From Faecalibacterium sp. I4-1-79 (GTDB lineage: Bacteria; Bacillota; Clostridia; Oscillospirales; Ruminococcaceae): a stretch of 64,000 bases of DNA. Positions 51,430 to 58,321 of this stretch are shown here, piece by piece. The translations under genes were made by a program, and so were the position numbers. Below the pieces are notes generated by a model. That model was not told the origin of the DNA, did no database searches, and saw only the letters and a program-made list of their open reading frames with translations. The stretch is from assembly GCF_023347235.1 (NCBI RefSeq), contig NZ_CP094467.1:2170001-2234000 (forward strand). The letters are read 5' to 3'. The first letter of the stretch is position 1, and the number at the start of each line of letters is the position of its first letter.

Positions 51430-51890
51430 CCCTCTCAGGCAAAGCCGTCAGGGTTTTGCCTTGCCCTCTCAGGCGCTAACGCGCCAGATTCCCCTTTTTG
51501 TCACCTACGGTGACATCTTCCCCCGGAGCGGGGGAAGTCTTTCCTCAAAGGGAGAGCCAAGGTTTAAAGTCCGTTGCTAAAGTATTAGGCGCAATGAGGA
51601 AGCTTCCGGTGGTGCTCTTGCCTCTCCCTTTGGGAGAGGTGGCATCGCGCAGCGATGACGGAGAGGGCGCACGTCGCTGAACTCCCCCAGTCGCCTATGG
51701 CGACAGATTTCCCTTTTTGTCACCTGCGGCGACATCTTCCCCCGGCCGGGGGAAGTCGTCCTCTGAGATGGGGCCTTTGGCATGACGGTATAGTTTCCGG
51801 CTAAAGCGCAAAGCTTGCGGGCGCGTCAGAGGCTCCCTCCCAGAGGGAGCTGGCAAAGCCGTCAGGCTTTGACTGAGGGAGTTCGTTCCA
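51430..51890. repeat. cluster of intergenic hairpin repeats
   Basis: At least five members of the CCCTCTC/GAGAGGG and CTTCCCCCGG families lie side by side, some nested: CCTCTCAGGC pairs, TTCCCCCGGAGCGGGGGAA, CCTCTCCCTTTGGGAGAGG followed by GACGGAGAGGGC, TTCCCCCGGCCGGGGGAA, and CTCCCTCCCAGAGGGAG followed by GACTGAGGGAG. Two direct copies of TTTGTCACCT-CGG-GACATCTTCCCCCGG (about 51498 and 51717) show duplication. No credible ORF. Confidence 0.8.
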
Positions 51891-51908
51891 AACCCTTCCC
51901 GTGAAAAT

Positions 51909-51944
51909 GGAATACCGGAGCGTCCGCAGACGCTCCGGTATTCC
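51909..51944 (-). terminator. covarying hairpin element, copy D
   Basis: On the minus strand GGAATACCGGAGCG with loop TCTGCGGA, preceded by TTCAGCGGAAAAATTATTT and followed by ATTTTCACGG. It lies downstream of the antiporter terminator. The segment 51945-52130 holds no supported feature. Confidence 0.75.
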
Positions 51945-52130
51945 GAAATTATAAAATAATTTTTCCGCTGAATATGGCCAAAGTGCAACGACGACGACCG
52001 CCGCCAGTGGCGGAAACAGGGAGGAGTTGTTGGGGCAGCGGCCAGCAAAACGCAAGTGCCGCCCAAGGCACGATGCGGATGCTGGGTGCCGCAACCCGAT
52101 AGCGGCGGCCATTCCAAATCGTCCTACATA

Positions 52131-52166
52131 AAAAGGCTGCTGCACAGTGCTTTGTGCAGCAGCCTT
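52131..52166 (-). terminator. terminator of the CaCA antiporter gene
   Basis: AAGGCTGCTGCACA pairs with TGTGCAGCAGCCTT; on the minus strand it is followed by TTTTT. Confidence 0.88.
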
Positions 52167-52189
52167 AAATATTTTACGTTTACAACAGA

Positions 52190-53149
52190 TCAGATGCTGA
52201 ACTGCACGGCGCAGAAAGCGGCATAGATGCACAGCAGTGCAATGCCCTGCGGGCGGCTCAGCTTGCCCTTGATCAGAGCGGGCAGGGTGAGCAGCAGCAT
52301 CACGGCAAACATGACCGGGATATCCATCACCAGCGAGGCGTTCATGCCTGCGATGGTGGAGTTCTGCGGGATGCTGAAGGGTGCCAGCGTGACGGACACG
52401 CCGCTGACCAGCACCAGATTGAACACGTTTGCACCGATGACGTTGCCCAGCGACAGCGCACCGTGACCCTTTGCCAGCGAGGTAATGGCGGTGACCAGCT
52501 CCGGCAGCGAGGTGCCCAGTGCCACAAAGGTCAGCGCAATGACAGACTCCGGCACGCCCAGCGCCTGTGCGATGAGGGTGCCGTTGTCCACCAGCAGGTC
52601 AGCGCCCACAGCAATGAGCACCGCACCGATGGCCAGCAGCCCCAGCTCCTTGGCAAAGGAGCCTTCCTCAGCCTGCTCTTCCTCTTCCGGGGCGGTGGCG
52701 TTTTTCATAGCCAGCACGTTGCACACGATGTAAGCCACGAACATGGCCAGCAGGATCAGACCCACCGGGCGGGTGAAGGAGCCGGTGGTGTAGGCCACAC
52801 CGGCATAGAAAGCGGCAGCCACAAAGAAGAAGGCCACCGGGGTGCGCAGGCTCTTGGGGTCAACCTTGCCCGGGCGCACCGCAATGGTGATGGCGGCGAT
52901 CAGAGCAGAGTTGCAGATGACCGAGCCGATGGCGTTGCCGTAGGCGATCTCGCCGTGACCGGTGAGGGCAGAGGTAGTGGACACCATGACCTCCGGCAGG
53001 GTGGTACCGATGGACACCACCGTGGCACCGATGAGCAGCTCCGGCACATGGAAGCGGCGGGCGATGCCGGTGGCACCGTCTACAAACCAGTCGCCGCCCT
53101 TGATCAGGCACAGCAGACCCACGATAAATAACAGAACAGGGATCAGCAT
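52190..53149 (-). CDS. CaCA family calcium (cation)/Na+ antiporter, YrbG-like
   Basis: A 319-aa inner-membrane antiporter with about 10 TM helices and the two inverted alpha-repeats: GTTLPEVMVS near 50-60 and GTSLPELVTA near 205-215. It exchanges Ca2+ (or possibly Mn2+ or another cation) for Na+ or H+. The ATG at 53149 follows AAAAAGGAGAGATATT. A riboswitch with terminator precedes it, so expression responds to a cation (see 53185-53340). Confidence 0.92.
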   Translation of the reverse strand: MLIPVLLFIVGLLCLIKGGDWFVDGATGIARRFHVPELLIGATVVSIGTTLPEVMVSTTSALTGHGEIAYGNAIGSVICNSALIAAITIAVRPGKVDPKSLRTPVAFFFVAAAFYAGVAYTTGSFTRPVGLILLAMFVAYIVCNVLAMKNATAPEEEEQAEEGSFAKELGLLAIGAVLIAVGADLLVDNGTLIAQALGVPESVIALTFVALGTSLPELVTAITSLAKGHGALSLGNVIGANVFNLVLVSGVSVTLAPFSIPQNSTIAGMNASLVMDIPVMFAVMLLLTLPALIKGKLSRPQGIALLCIYAAFCAVQFSI

Positions 53150-53184
53150 AATATCTCTCCTTTTTAATAATAGCGGCAGAGGCA

Positions 53185-53340
53185 CAAAAAAAGACCCTTA
53201 TCACATCCAGCCCAAAACGGGGAAATGTGATAAAAGTCTCAAGCATCCGGTACTGCATCGGGCATTTCTGCCGGGACTGTCGCTACAGCACAGCGCACCG
53301 GTTTTTCAACCAAGGTACGCCCCTTACTCCCTTTTATCCA
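53185..53340 (-). promoter_or_regulatory. cation riboswitch (yybP-ykoY-like), second copy, with terminator platform
   Basis: On the minus strand: GGATAAAAGGGAGTA at the 5' end, GGTTGAAAAACCGGTGC, CGGCAGAAATGCCCGATG, and GCTTGAGACTTTTATCACA at the 3' end. P1 pairs GATAAAAG with CTTTTATC (8 bp). The terminator at 53185-53238 pairs AGACTTTTATCACAT with ATGTGATAAGGGTCT (15 bp) and ends in TTTTTTT, sharing the P1 3' strand. Blocks CGGCAG-AATGCCCGATG and GCTTGAGACTTTT-TCAC are almost identical to the copy at 44655-44804. Confidence 0.72.
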
Positions 53341-53346
53341 GAGAAT

Positions 53347-53375
53347 ATTATACCTGTTTTCCGGCAAAAGCGCAA
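53347..53375 (-). promoter_or_regulatory. promoter of the antiporter riboswitch unit
   Basis: Minus strand TTGCGC, a 17-nt spacer and consensus TATAAT, ending just after the stop codon of the upstream gene. Confidence 0.75.
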
Positions 53376-53390
53376 GGGGAAATATGGGAT

Positions 53391-54698
53391 TTATTCTGCC
53401 TTGGTCACTTTTTTGGCGTTGGGGTAAATGCGCTCCATGCGGGCGTTGTCGAAATGCTCGTCAAGGAACACTTCCAGCTGGCCGTTGGGTGCTTCGCCGC
53501 TGGTGCGGGCATCGTACCGCGCCAGTGCCAGCGCGCTGGTAAGCACATTCACCACCATGAACACCGCCAGCGCCGCTGTCATCCACGGACGGATATGGCT
53601 GCGCACCTTTTTCATCAGCTTCAGCACCAGCGGATAGCCGTAGCGCATCCACATCACCGCCGCAATGCCCCAGAAAAAGCAGTACAGCAGGTTGATGCGC
53701 CCGCCCAGATTGAACTTGAACTTGCTGTAATCCCAGAACACGGTACCGAACAATAGCTCTGTGACAGCGCTGCACACATATTCATATACGCCGCCCAGCA
53801 CCGTGCCGAAAGCAAAGAGATAGCGGTCGCTTTTATCCTGATTTTGCCGCAGCAGCACGGTAGCCATGGCCAGCGCCAGCCCCCACACCACGCTGAAAGG
53901 CCCCCACACCAGACTGGAACGGCTCATCCACACCCCGGCGGTCAGGCGGCAGAACACGGTCTCCACCATGTCGCCCAGAAACGCCCCGATGACGAACAGC
54001 CACAGCAGGTCTGCCGCGCTGAGGAAGTCGGTTTTCCCCTTTTGCACTGCCGTGGGCTGCTGCCGGGCGGCTTCCGGGTAGGCGCGCTGGATACGCTTTT
54101 CCACATACACGGCAATGCGGCGGCGCAAGGTGTCGGAGCGCGCCTCCAGTTTCTGGTTCAGCTGTTCCAGCACTGGGTGCTGCGCCGCGTACCGCCCCAC
54201 CAGAACCGCCGAGCCCAGCTGATCCAGCGCCGCGATGCCAAGCGCAGCCCACACCAGCGGATGCAGCAGCCAGTCCGGCACAAGGGCGCACAGCCGCAGC
54301 AGCAGCCCATTGCCCCAAAGCACGGTCACCATGCCCAGCGCACCCCACAGCACCGAGTACTGCAGGCAGACGTAACCGTTCAGGTTGAGCTTTTTATCCG
54401 AGTAGTCCCACCATTTGCGGTTGTGCAGCCGCTCCAGCAGCTTTGCCGTGAGCCACTCCACCACGGTAGCCGTAAGCATACAGGCCACGAACAGCACCAC
54501 CGGCTTTGTGCGCATATCTGCAAAGCCCACTGCCATCAGGATGGCCGTAGTGCCATACACAAAGCAAAACGGCCCCGCCGCCATGCCGCGGTTTGCAAAC
54601 CGCTTGCCCCGGAAGGTAGCTACCACGGTCTCCCCTACCCACCCAAGGAAGGAATAGACCAGATACAGCACGCCCAGCGTGTAGAAGTTCAGTGTCAT
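53391..54698 (-). CDS. CmpB-family (putative ABC transporter permease) membrane protein, internally duplicated
   Basis: A 435-aa integral membrane protein of the PF06541-type family annotated as putative ABC transporter permease; function is unknown. Two homologous halves are visible: WDYSDKKLNLNGYVCLQYSV (about 96-115) and WDYSKFKFNLGGRINLLYCF (about 325-345), each within a five-helix bundle, joined by a charged linker (about 170-225). No ATPase gene is adjacent. GAGGAAAGCGCG precedes the ATG. Confidence 0.8.
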   Translation of the reverse strand: MTLNFYTLGVLYLVYSFLGWVGETVVATFRGKRFANRGMAAGPFCFVYGTTAILMAVGFADMRTKPVVLFVACMLTATVVEWLTAKLLERLHNRKWWDYSDKKLNLNGYVCLQYSVLWGALGMVTVLWGNGLLLRLCALVPDWLLHPLVWAALGIAALDQLGSAVLVGRYAAQHPVLEQLNQKLEARSDTLRRRIAVYVEKRIQRAYPEAARQQPTAVQKGKTDFLSAADLLWLFVIGAFLGDMVETVFCRLTAGVWMSRSSLVWGPFSVVWGLALAMATVLLRQNQDKSDRYLFAFGTVLGGVYEYVCSAVTELLFGTVFWDYSKFKFNLGGRINLLYCFFWGIAAVMWMRYGYPLVLKLMKKVRSHIRPWMTAALAVFMVVNVLTSALALARYDARTSGEAPNGQLEVFLDEHFDNARMERIYPNAKKVTKAE

Positions 54699-54810
54699 CG
54701 CGCTTTCCTCGCCTTCTGTTTTTATGCTCTAATTGTACTCGCTTGCGCCGGTTTGCACAAGAGGACGGCAGAAAAATGTTACAATTGGCGTGCGTTTTCA
54801 TTTTACGAAC

Positions 54811-54850
54811 GCATCATTCCGGGCAGACCGCAGTCTGCCCGGAATAATGC
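54811..54850 (-). terminator. covarying hairpin element, copy H
   Basis: On the minus strand GCATTATTCCGGGCAGAC, loop TGCG, GTCTGCCCGGAATGATGC, preceded by AACGGAAAAATG. It follows the fucO terminator. Confidence 0.7.
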
Positions 54851-54871
54851 AATTAAAAACATTTTTCCGTT

Positions 54872-54906
54872 AAAAAAGCCGCTGCACAAGCACGGTGCAG
54901 CGGCTC
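54872..54906 (-). terminator. terminator of fucO
   Basis: On the minus strand GCCGCTGCAC pairs with GTGCAGCGGC and is followed by TTTTTT. Confidence 0.88.
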
Positions 54907-54926
54907 TCAAGGTCATTTTTTACAGC

Positions 54927-56075
54927 TTACAGCTGGCTCTTATACAGCTCCACGATCTCCTCCACGCTGGTGTCGCGGGGGTTGCCGGGACGGCAGGCGT
55001 CTGCAAAAGCGGACTCAGCGAGGAACTGGATGTCCTCTTCCTTCAGGATGCCGTGCAGGTTTGCCGGGATGCCCACGTCTGCGCTCAGCTGCTTGACGGC
55101 GGCGATGGTAGCATCAGCGGCTTCCACATCGTTCATCTCGTCGATGCCCATAACGCCCATGGCCTTGCCCACGGCACGGTAGCGCTCGCCGGCAACGCTC
55201 TTGTTGTACTCCAGACCCACCGGCAGCAGGATGGCGCAGGCCACACCATGGGGAGTGTCATACAGGGCAGACAGGCCGTGTGCCATGGAGTGCACGATGC
55301 CCAGACCCACGTTAGAGAAGCCCATACCGGCAATGTACTGACCCAGAGCCATGCCCTCGCGACCCTCCGGGGTGTTCTGCACAGCGCCGCGCAGGCTCTG
55401 GCTGATCAGCTTGATGGCTTCCAGATGGAACATATCGGAAATGACGCAGTGACCCTTGGTGATGTAACCCTCGATGGCGTGGGTCAGAGCATCCATACCG
55501 GTGGCGGCAGTCAGACCCTTGGGCATGGAGGACATCATATCGGGGTCGACCACAGCGATCTCGGGGATATCATTGGTATCCACGCAGACGAACTTGCGCT
55601 TCTTCTCCACATCGGTGATGACGTAGTTGATGGTGACCTCAGCAGCAGTACCGGCAGTGGTGGGCACTGCGATGGTGAACACCGCGTGCTTCTTGGTGGG
55701 GGCAACGCCTTCCAGAGAGCGGACATCTGCAAACTCGGGGTTATTGATGATGATGCCAATGGCCTTTGCGGTATCCATGGAGGAGCCGCCGCCGATGGTC
55801 ACGATGCAGTCAGCCTCGGCAGCCTTGAAGGCAGCCACGCCGTCCTGTACGTTGGCGATGGTGGGGTTGGGCTTGATCTCGCTGTAAACAGCGTAGGCAA
55901 AGTTTGCGGCATCCAGCAGGTCGGTGACCTTTTTGGTAACACCAAACTTGATCAGGTCGGGGTCGGAGCAGACGAAAGCCTTCTTGTAGCCACGGGCGGT
56001 CAGCTCGGGAACGATGTTCTCGATAGCACCGTGGCCGTGGTAAGAGATGGTATTCAGAACAATGCGGTCAGCCAT
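54927..56075 (-). CDS. fucO: iron-containing alcohol dehydrogenase, lactaldehyde reductase-like
   Basis: Group III alcohol dehydrogenase reducing lactaldehyde to 1,2-propanediol or a similar aldehyde. The 382-aa protein has the NAD site GGGSSMDTAK (95-104) and the Fe2+ ligands Asp195 and His199 (GMDALTHAIEGY), His262 and His276, matching FucO numbering within one residue. GGAGG precedes the ATG. It is monocistronic, so no fucose or rhamnose pathway context is visible; other aldehydes are possible. Confidence 0.92.
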   Translation of the reverse strand: MADRIVLNTISYHGHGAIENIVPELTARGYKKAFVCSDPDLIKFGVTKKVTDLLDAANFAYAVYSEIKPNPTIANVQDGVAAFKAAEADCIVTIGGGSSMDTAKAIGIIINNPEFADVRSLEGVAPTKKHAVFTIAVPTTAGTAAEVTINYVITDVEKKRKFVCVDTNDIPEIAVVDPDMMSSMPKGLTAATGMDALTHAIEGYITKGHCVISDMFHLEAIKLISQSLRGAVQNTPEGREGMALGQYIAGMGFSNVGLGIVHSMAHGLSALYDTPHGVACAILLPVGLEYNKSVAGERYRAVGKAMGVMGIDEMNDVEAADATIAAVKQLSADVGIPANLHGILKEEDIQFLAESAFADACRPGNPRDTSVEEIVELYKSQL

Positions 56076-56134
56076 AATACAAATCCTCCAAATCTGTTTG
56101 CAGCCGCCTTTCCGGCGGCGTTCCTCTACGTTTC

Positions 56135-56200
56135 AGCATAACACATTGTCAAAAAATTTGCAATGTAAAATTGTTTAAAATTGTAGTATATTTTTATACT
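56135..56200 (-). promoter_or_regulatory. fucO promoter with overlapping inverted repeats
   Basis: Minus strand TTGCAA (56158-56163), a 17-nt spacer and TATGCT (56135-56140). The spacer and -35 are covered by ACATTG-12 nt-CAATGT (about 56143-56166). A second palindrome AGTATA-TTTT-TATACT lies at 56185-56200. Probable operator sites. Confidence 0.65.
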
Positions 56201-56266
56201 TGTGTATTGTTTTCTATCATTTTTGTCCGTTTTTCCGGCATTATTATCCCATGCAAAAAACAATCC

Positions 56267-56295
56267 TTGCCAAATAGCCGTGCCTGTGTTATACT
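56267..56295 (+). promoter_or_regulatory. promoter of tRNA-Thr
   Basis: TTGCCA, a 17-nt spacer and TATACT, 15 nt before the tRNA. Confidence 0.75.
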
Positions 56296-56310
56296 ATTCA
56301 AGTAACCTTT

Positions 56311-56385
56311 GCTGGTGTGGCGCAATGGCAGCGCAACTGATTTGTAATCAGTGGGTTGCAGGTTCAACTCCTGTCACCAGCTCCA
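56311..56385 (+). tRNA. tRNA-Thr(TGT)
   Basis: Acceptor stem GCTGGTG/CACCAGC, anticodon stem ACTGA/TCAGT enclosing TTTGTAA (anticodon TGT, threonine ACA), T arm GGTTCAACTCC, discriminator T and an encoded CCA at 56383-56385. A terminator follows. Confidence 0.95.
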
Positions 56386-56387
56386 AG

Positions 56388-56435
56388 AAAAGCCGCTTAG
56401 ATTCGTAGAAATCTAGGCGGCTTTTGCTATGTGGA
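56388..56435 (+). terminator. terminator of tRNA-Thr
   Basis: AAAAGCCGC..TAGATT pairs with AATCTA..GCGGCTTTT. Confidence 0.8.
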
Positions 56436-56544
56436 CAACATTTCGCGCTTTAAAGCAGCTTCTAAAAAAGTTTAAAGTGTTCCCCCGCAGACAGTTTTGG
56501 TGTATAATGGTAAAAACGCACCCAAACCAAAGGAGGAACCAAGC

Positions 56545-57393
56545 ATGATCCAATTCGGTCTGCGTCTGCACGACGCGGAAAAGCTACCCATTGAGCAGGT
56601 GCTGCCGCTGGTGCGTCAGAAGGGCTTTTCCTGCGTGCATCTGGCACTGAGCAAATCCCTGAAGGAGGTGCCCAACACCCCCTCTGCTCTCACCCCCGGC
56701 TACGCGGCCTATCTGCGCCGCCTGTTTGCCAAAAACGAGCTGGACATTGCGGTGCTGGGCAACTACCTGAATCTGGCGCACCCGGATACGGATGCTCTGC
56801 ACGCCATTCAGGAAAAGTACTACGCGCATATCCGCTTTGCCAGCCTGCTGGGCTGCGGCATGGTGGGCACCGAGACCGGTGCACCCAACGCAGAGTACAA
56901 GTTCTGCCCGGAGTGCCGCAGTGATGCCGCCCTTGCCACCTTTATCAAAAACTTCAAGCCGGTGGTGCGCTGCGCCGAGCAATACGGCGTGACCATTGCC
57001 ATTGAGCCGGTGGTCAAGCATATCGTGTATGACGCCCGCCGCGCCCGCACCGTGCTGGACGAGATTGGCAGCCCCAATCTGCAGATCCTGCTGGACCCGG
57101 TGAACCTTTTGAACATGGAAAACGTGGACCGCCAGGAGGAAGTGTTTGCCGAGGCCATCGAGCTGCTGGGCAAGGATGTTGCCATGATCCACTTCAAGGA
57201 CTTTTTGCGGCAGGACGCCGGCGGGCAGCTGGCTGCCACCGGTGCCGGACAGGGCGACATGGGCGACTACCGCACCATTCTGCGGTTTGCCAAGGAGCAG
57301 AAGCCCTATGTGTTCGCCACCTTGGAGAACACCACCCCGGAAAACGCCGTCCAATGCTTGCAATACCTGCAAAAGCAGTACGACGAGTGCTGA
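56545..57393 (+). CDS. sugar phosphate isomerase/epimerase-like TIM barrel protein
   Basis: A 282-aa AP-endonuclease-2-type TIM barrel (xylose isomerase-like superfamily). Probable metal ligands are Glu in IAIEPVVKH, Asp in LLDPVNLL, His/Asp in MIHFKDF and Glu in ATLENTTPEN. Such proteins isomerise or epimerise sugars, inositols or hydroxypyruvate; the substrate is unknown. The ATG at 56545 follows AAAGGAGG. A TATAAT hexamer lies about 35 nt upstream. Monocistronic. Confidence 0.85.
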   Translation: MIQFGLRLHDAEKLPIEQVLPLVRQKGFSCVHLALSKSLKEVPNTPSALTPGYAAYLRRLFAKNELDIAVLGNYLNLAHPDTDALHAIQEKYYAHIRFASLLGCGMVGTETGAPNAEYKFCPECRSDAALATFIKNFKPVVRCAEQYGVTIAIEPVVKHIVYDARRARTVLDEIGSPNLQILLDPVNLLNMENVDRQEEVFAEAIELLGKDVAMIHFKDFLRQDAGGQLAATGAGQGDMGDYRTILRFAKEQKPYVFATLENTTPENAVQCLQYLQKQYDEC

Positions 57394-57402
57394 CAGTAAC
57401 TC

Positions 57403-57485
57403 AAGGCAACACCGCACAATTCCCGCCTTACGGCTTAAGCACCACTCCGGCGGCTGCGGCACCTAGAATTATGCGGTATTGCCTT
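57403..57485. mobile_element. MITE-like element (83 bp)
   Basis: 20-bp terminal inverted repeats: AAGGCAACACCGCACAATTC at the left and, reversed, AAGGCAATACCGCATAATTC at the right (18 of 20 match). The interior is 43 nt, GC-rich, with no ORF. No target-site duplication is obvious. Confidence 0.65.
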
Positions 57486-57527
57486 AAACTGCACGCTGCT
57501 GTCCGCAGCCGTCTGTGGTTTTATGGT

Positions 57528-57574
57528 ATAAAAAAGTCTGAACCGGTGGCGGATGCCTCAGTTCAGACTTTTTT
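57528..57574. terminator. bidirectional terminator
   Basis: AAAAAAGTCTGAAC pairs with GTTCAGACTTTTTT around a 17-nt loop. It ends the epimerase-like gene on the plus strand and can stop minus-strand transcripts from the GNAT gene. Confidence 0.85.
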
Positions 57575-57596
57575 GTTATTCTATGTCAGCAGGTCG

Positions 57597-57676
57597 TCAG
57601 ACTCTTGCCAAGCCGTCCACACTCAGCACAACGCCGGTGATGCAGGATGCCTTCTCCGAGGCATCAAGAATTGTTT
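57597..57676 (-). pseudogene. C-terminal remnant of a short-chain dehydrogenase/reductase
   Basis: Between two in-frame stops the minus strand reads ILDASEKASCITGVVL followed by SVDGLARV and a stop. This matches the ending of SDR proteins (FLASDEASYITG..L.VDGG). Only about 25 codons remain and the 5' part is missing, cut by the GNAT gene end at 57678. It is a decayed fragment. Confidence 0.6.
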
Positions 57677-57677
57677 G

Positions 57678-58196
57678 TCAATTTTCGGAAGCCGATGGCA
57701 GGATGTTCTCGTAAGAGCTGTCCAGCCGCATCTGGTACCACACTACCCCGCCGTGGGTGGAAGCGGAAACGCCCTCGTTCACAAAGCCGAACTTTGCGTA
57801 ATAGTGCAAAAGTTTCTCCTTGCAGGTCAGCACCAGCCCTTTGCGCCCCTGTGTGTGGGCATCTGCGATGGCTCTTTGCAGCAGCAGCCCGGCATAGCCC
57901 CGGCGGCGGCAGCGCGGGAGGGTGTTCACCCCAAAGATCATCTGCCATGCGCCATTTTCATCATGCAGGGCGGCATCTGCGTACATCTCATCGGTCAGGT
58001 CGGGCATATCGGTGCAAAAGCCGTCCACAAAGGCCACCAACTCCCCCTGCTCAAACAACAGCCAGAAATGATCGGCATAGTGTGCCAGCCGCCCGGCAAA
58101 TTCTTCTGCTGTGGCAGCCTCCGCTGCCGGAAAACAGGCCGCCTCCACGGCGGCAATGGCCTGTAAATCGTCCATAGTTGCGTTGCGTATTTCCAC
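57678..58196 (-). CDS. GNAT family N-acetyltransferase
   Basis: A 172-aa acetyl-CoA-dependent acetyltransferase. The acetyl-CoA loop reads RCRRRGYAGLLLQRAI (about 103-118) and the C-terminal YAKFGFVNEG (about 138-147) is typical. The substrate is unknown. The start is GTG at 58196, 9 nt after GGGAGGAG. The 3' end abuts an SDR remnant, and the stop may be at a rearrangement junction: the last residues (SSYENILPSASEN) follow the domain end. Confidence 0.85.
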   Translation of the reverse strand: MEIRNATMDDLQAIAAVEAACFPAAEAATAEEFAGRLAHYADHFWLLFEQGELVAFVDGFCTDMPDLTDEMYADAALHDENGAWQMIFGVNTLPRCRRRGYAGLLLQRAIADAHTQGRKGLVLTCKEKLLHYYAKFGFVNEGVSASTHGGVVWYQMRLDSSYENILPSASEN

Positions 58197-58321
58197 AGTA
58201 TCTCTCCTCCCTTTTTGTAATGTCAGTATACCACAGCTGCCGCGCAAGGGCAAAATATTTGCATCTGTTCCCCGTCCGTGTTACAATGGCTATACTACGC
58301 TTGGAAGGGAGTTGAAACACC

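Noticed and set aside
51695-52232. Overlapping minus-strand ORFs of 140-143 codons in the repeat cluster
   Set aside because: They read through hairpin repeats and a terminator, have no ribosome binding site and no plausible protein composition.
56135-56166. Rex redox-repressor site at fucO
   Set aside because: The inverted repeat ACATTG-12 nt-CAATGT has different half-sites and spacing from the Rex consensus.
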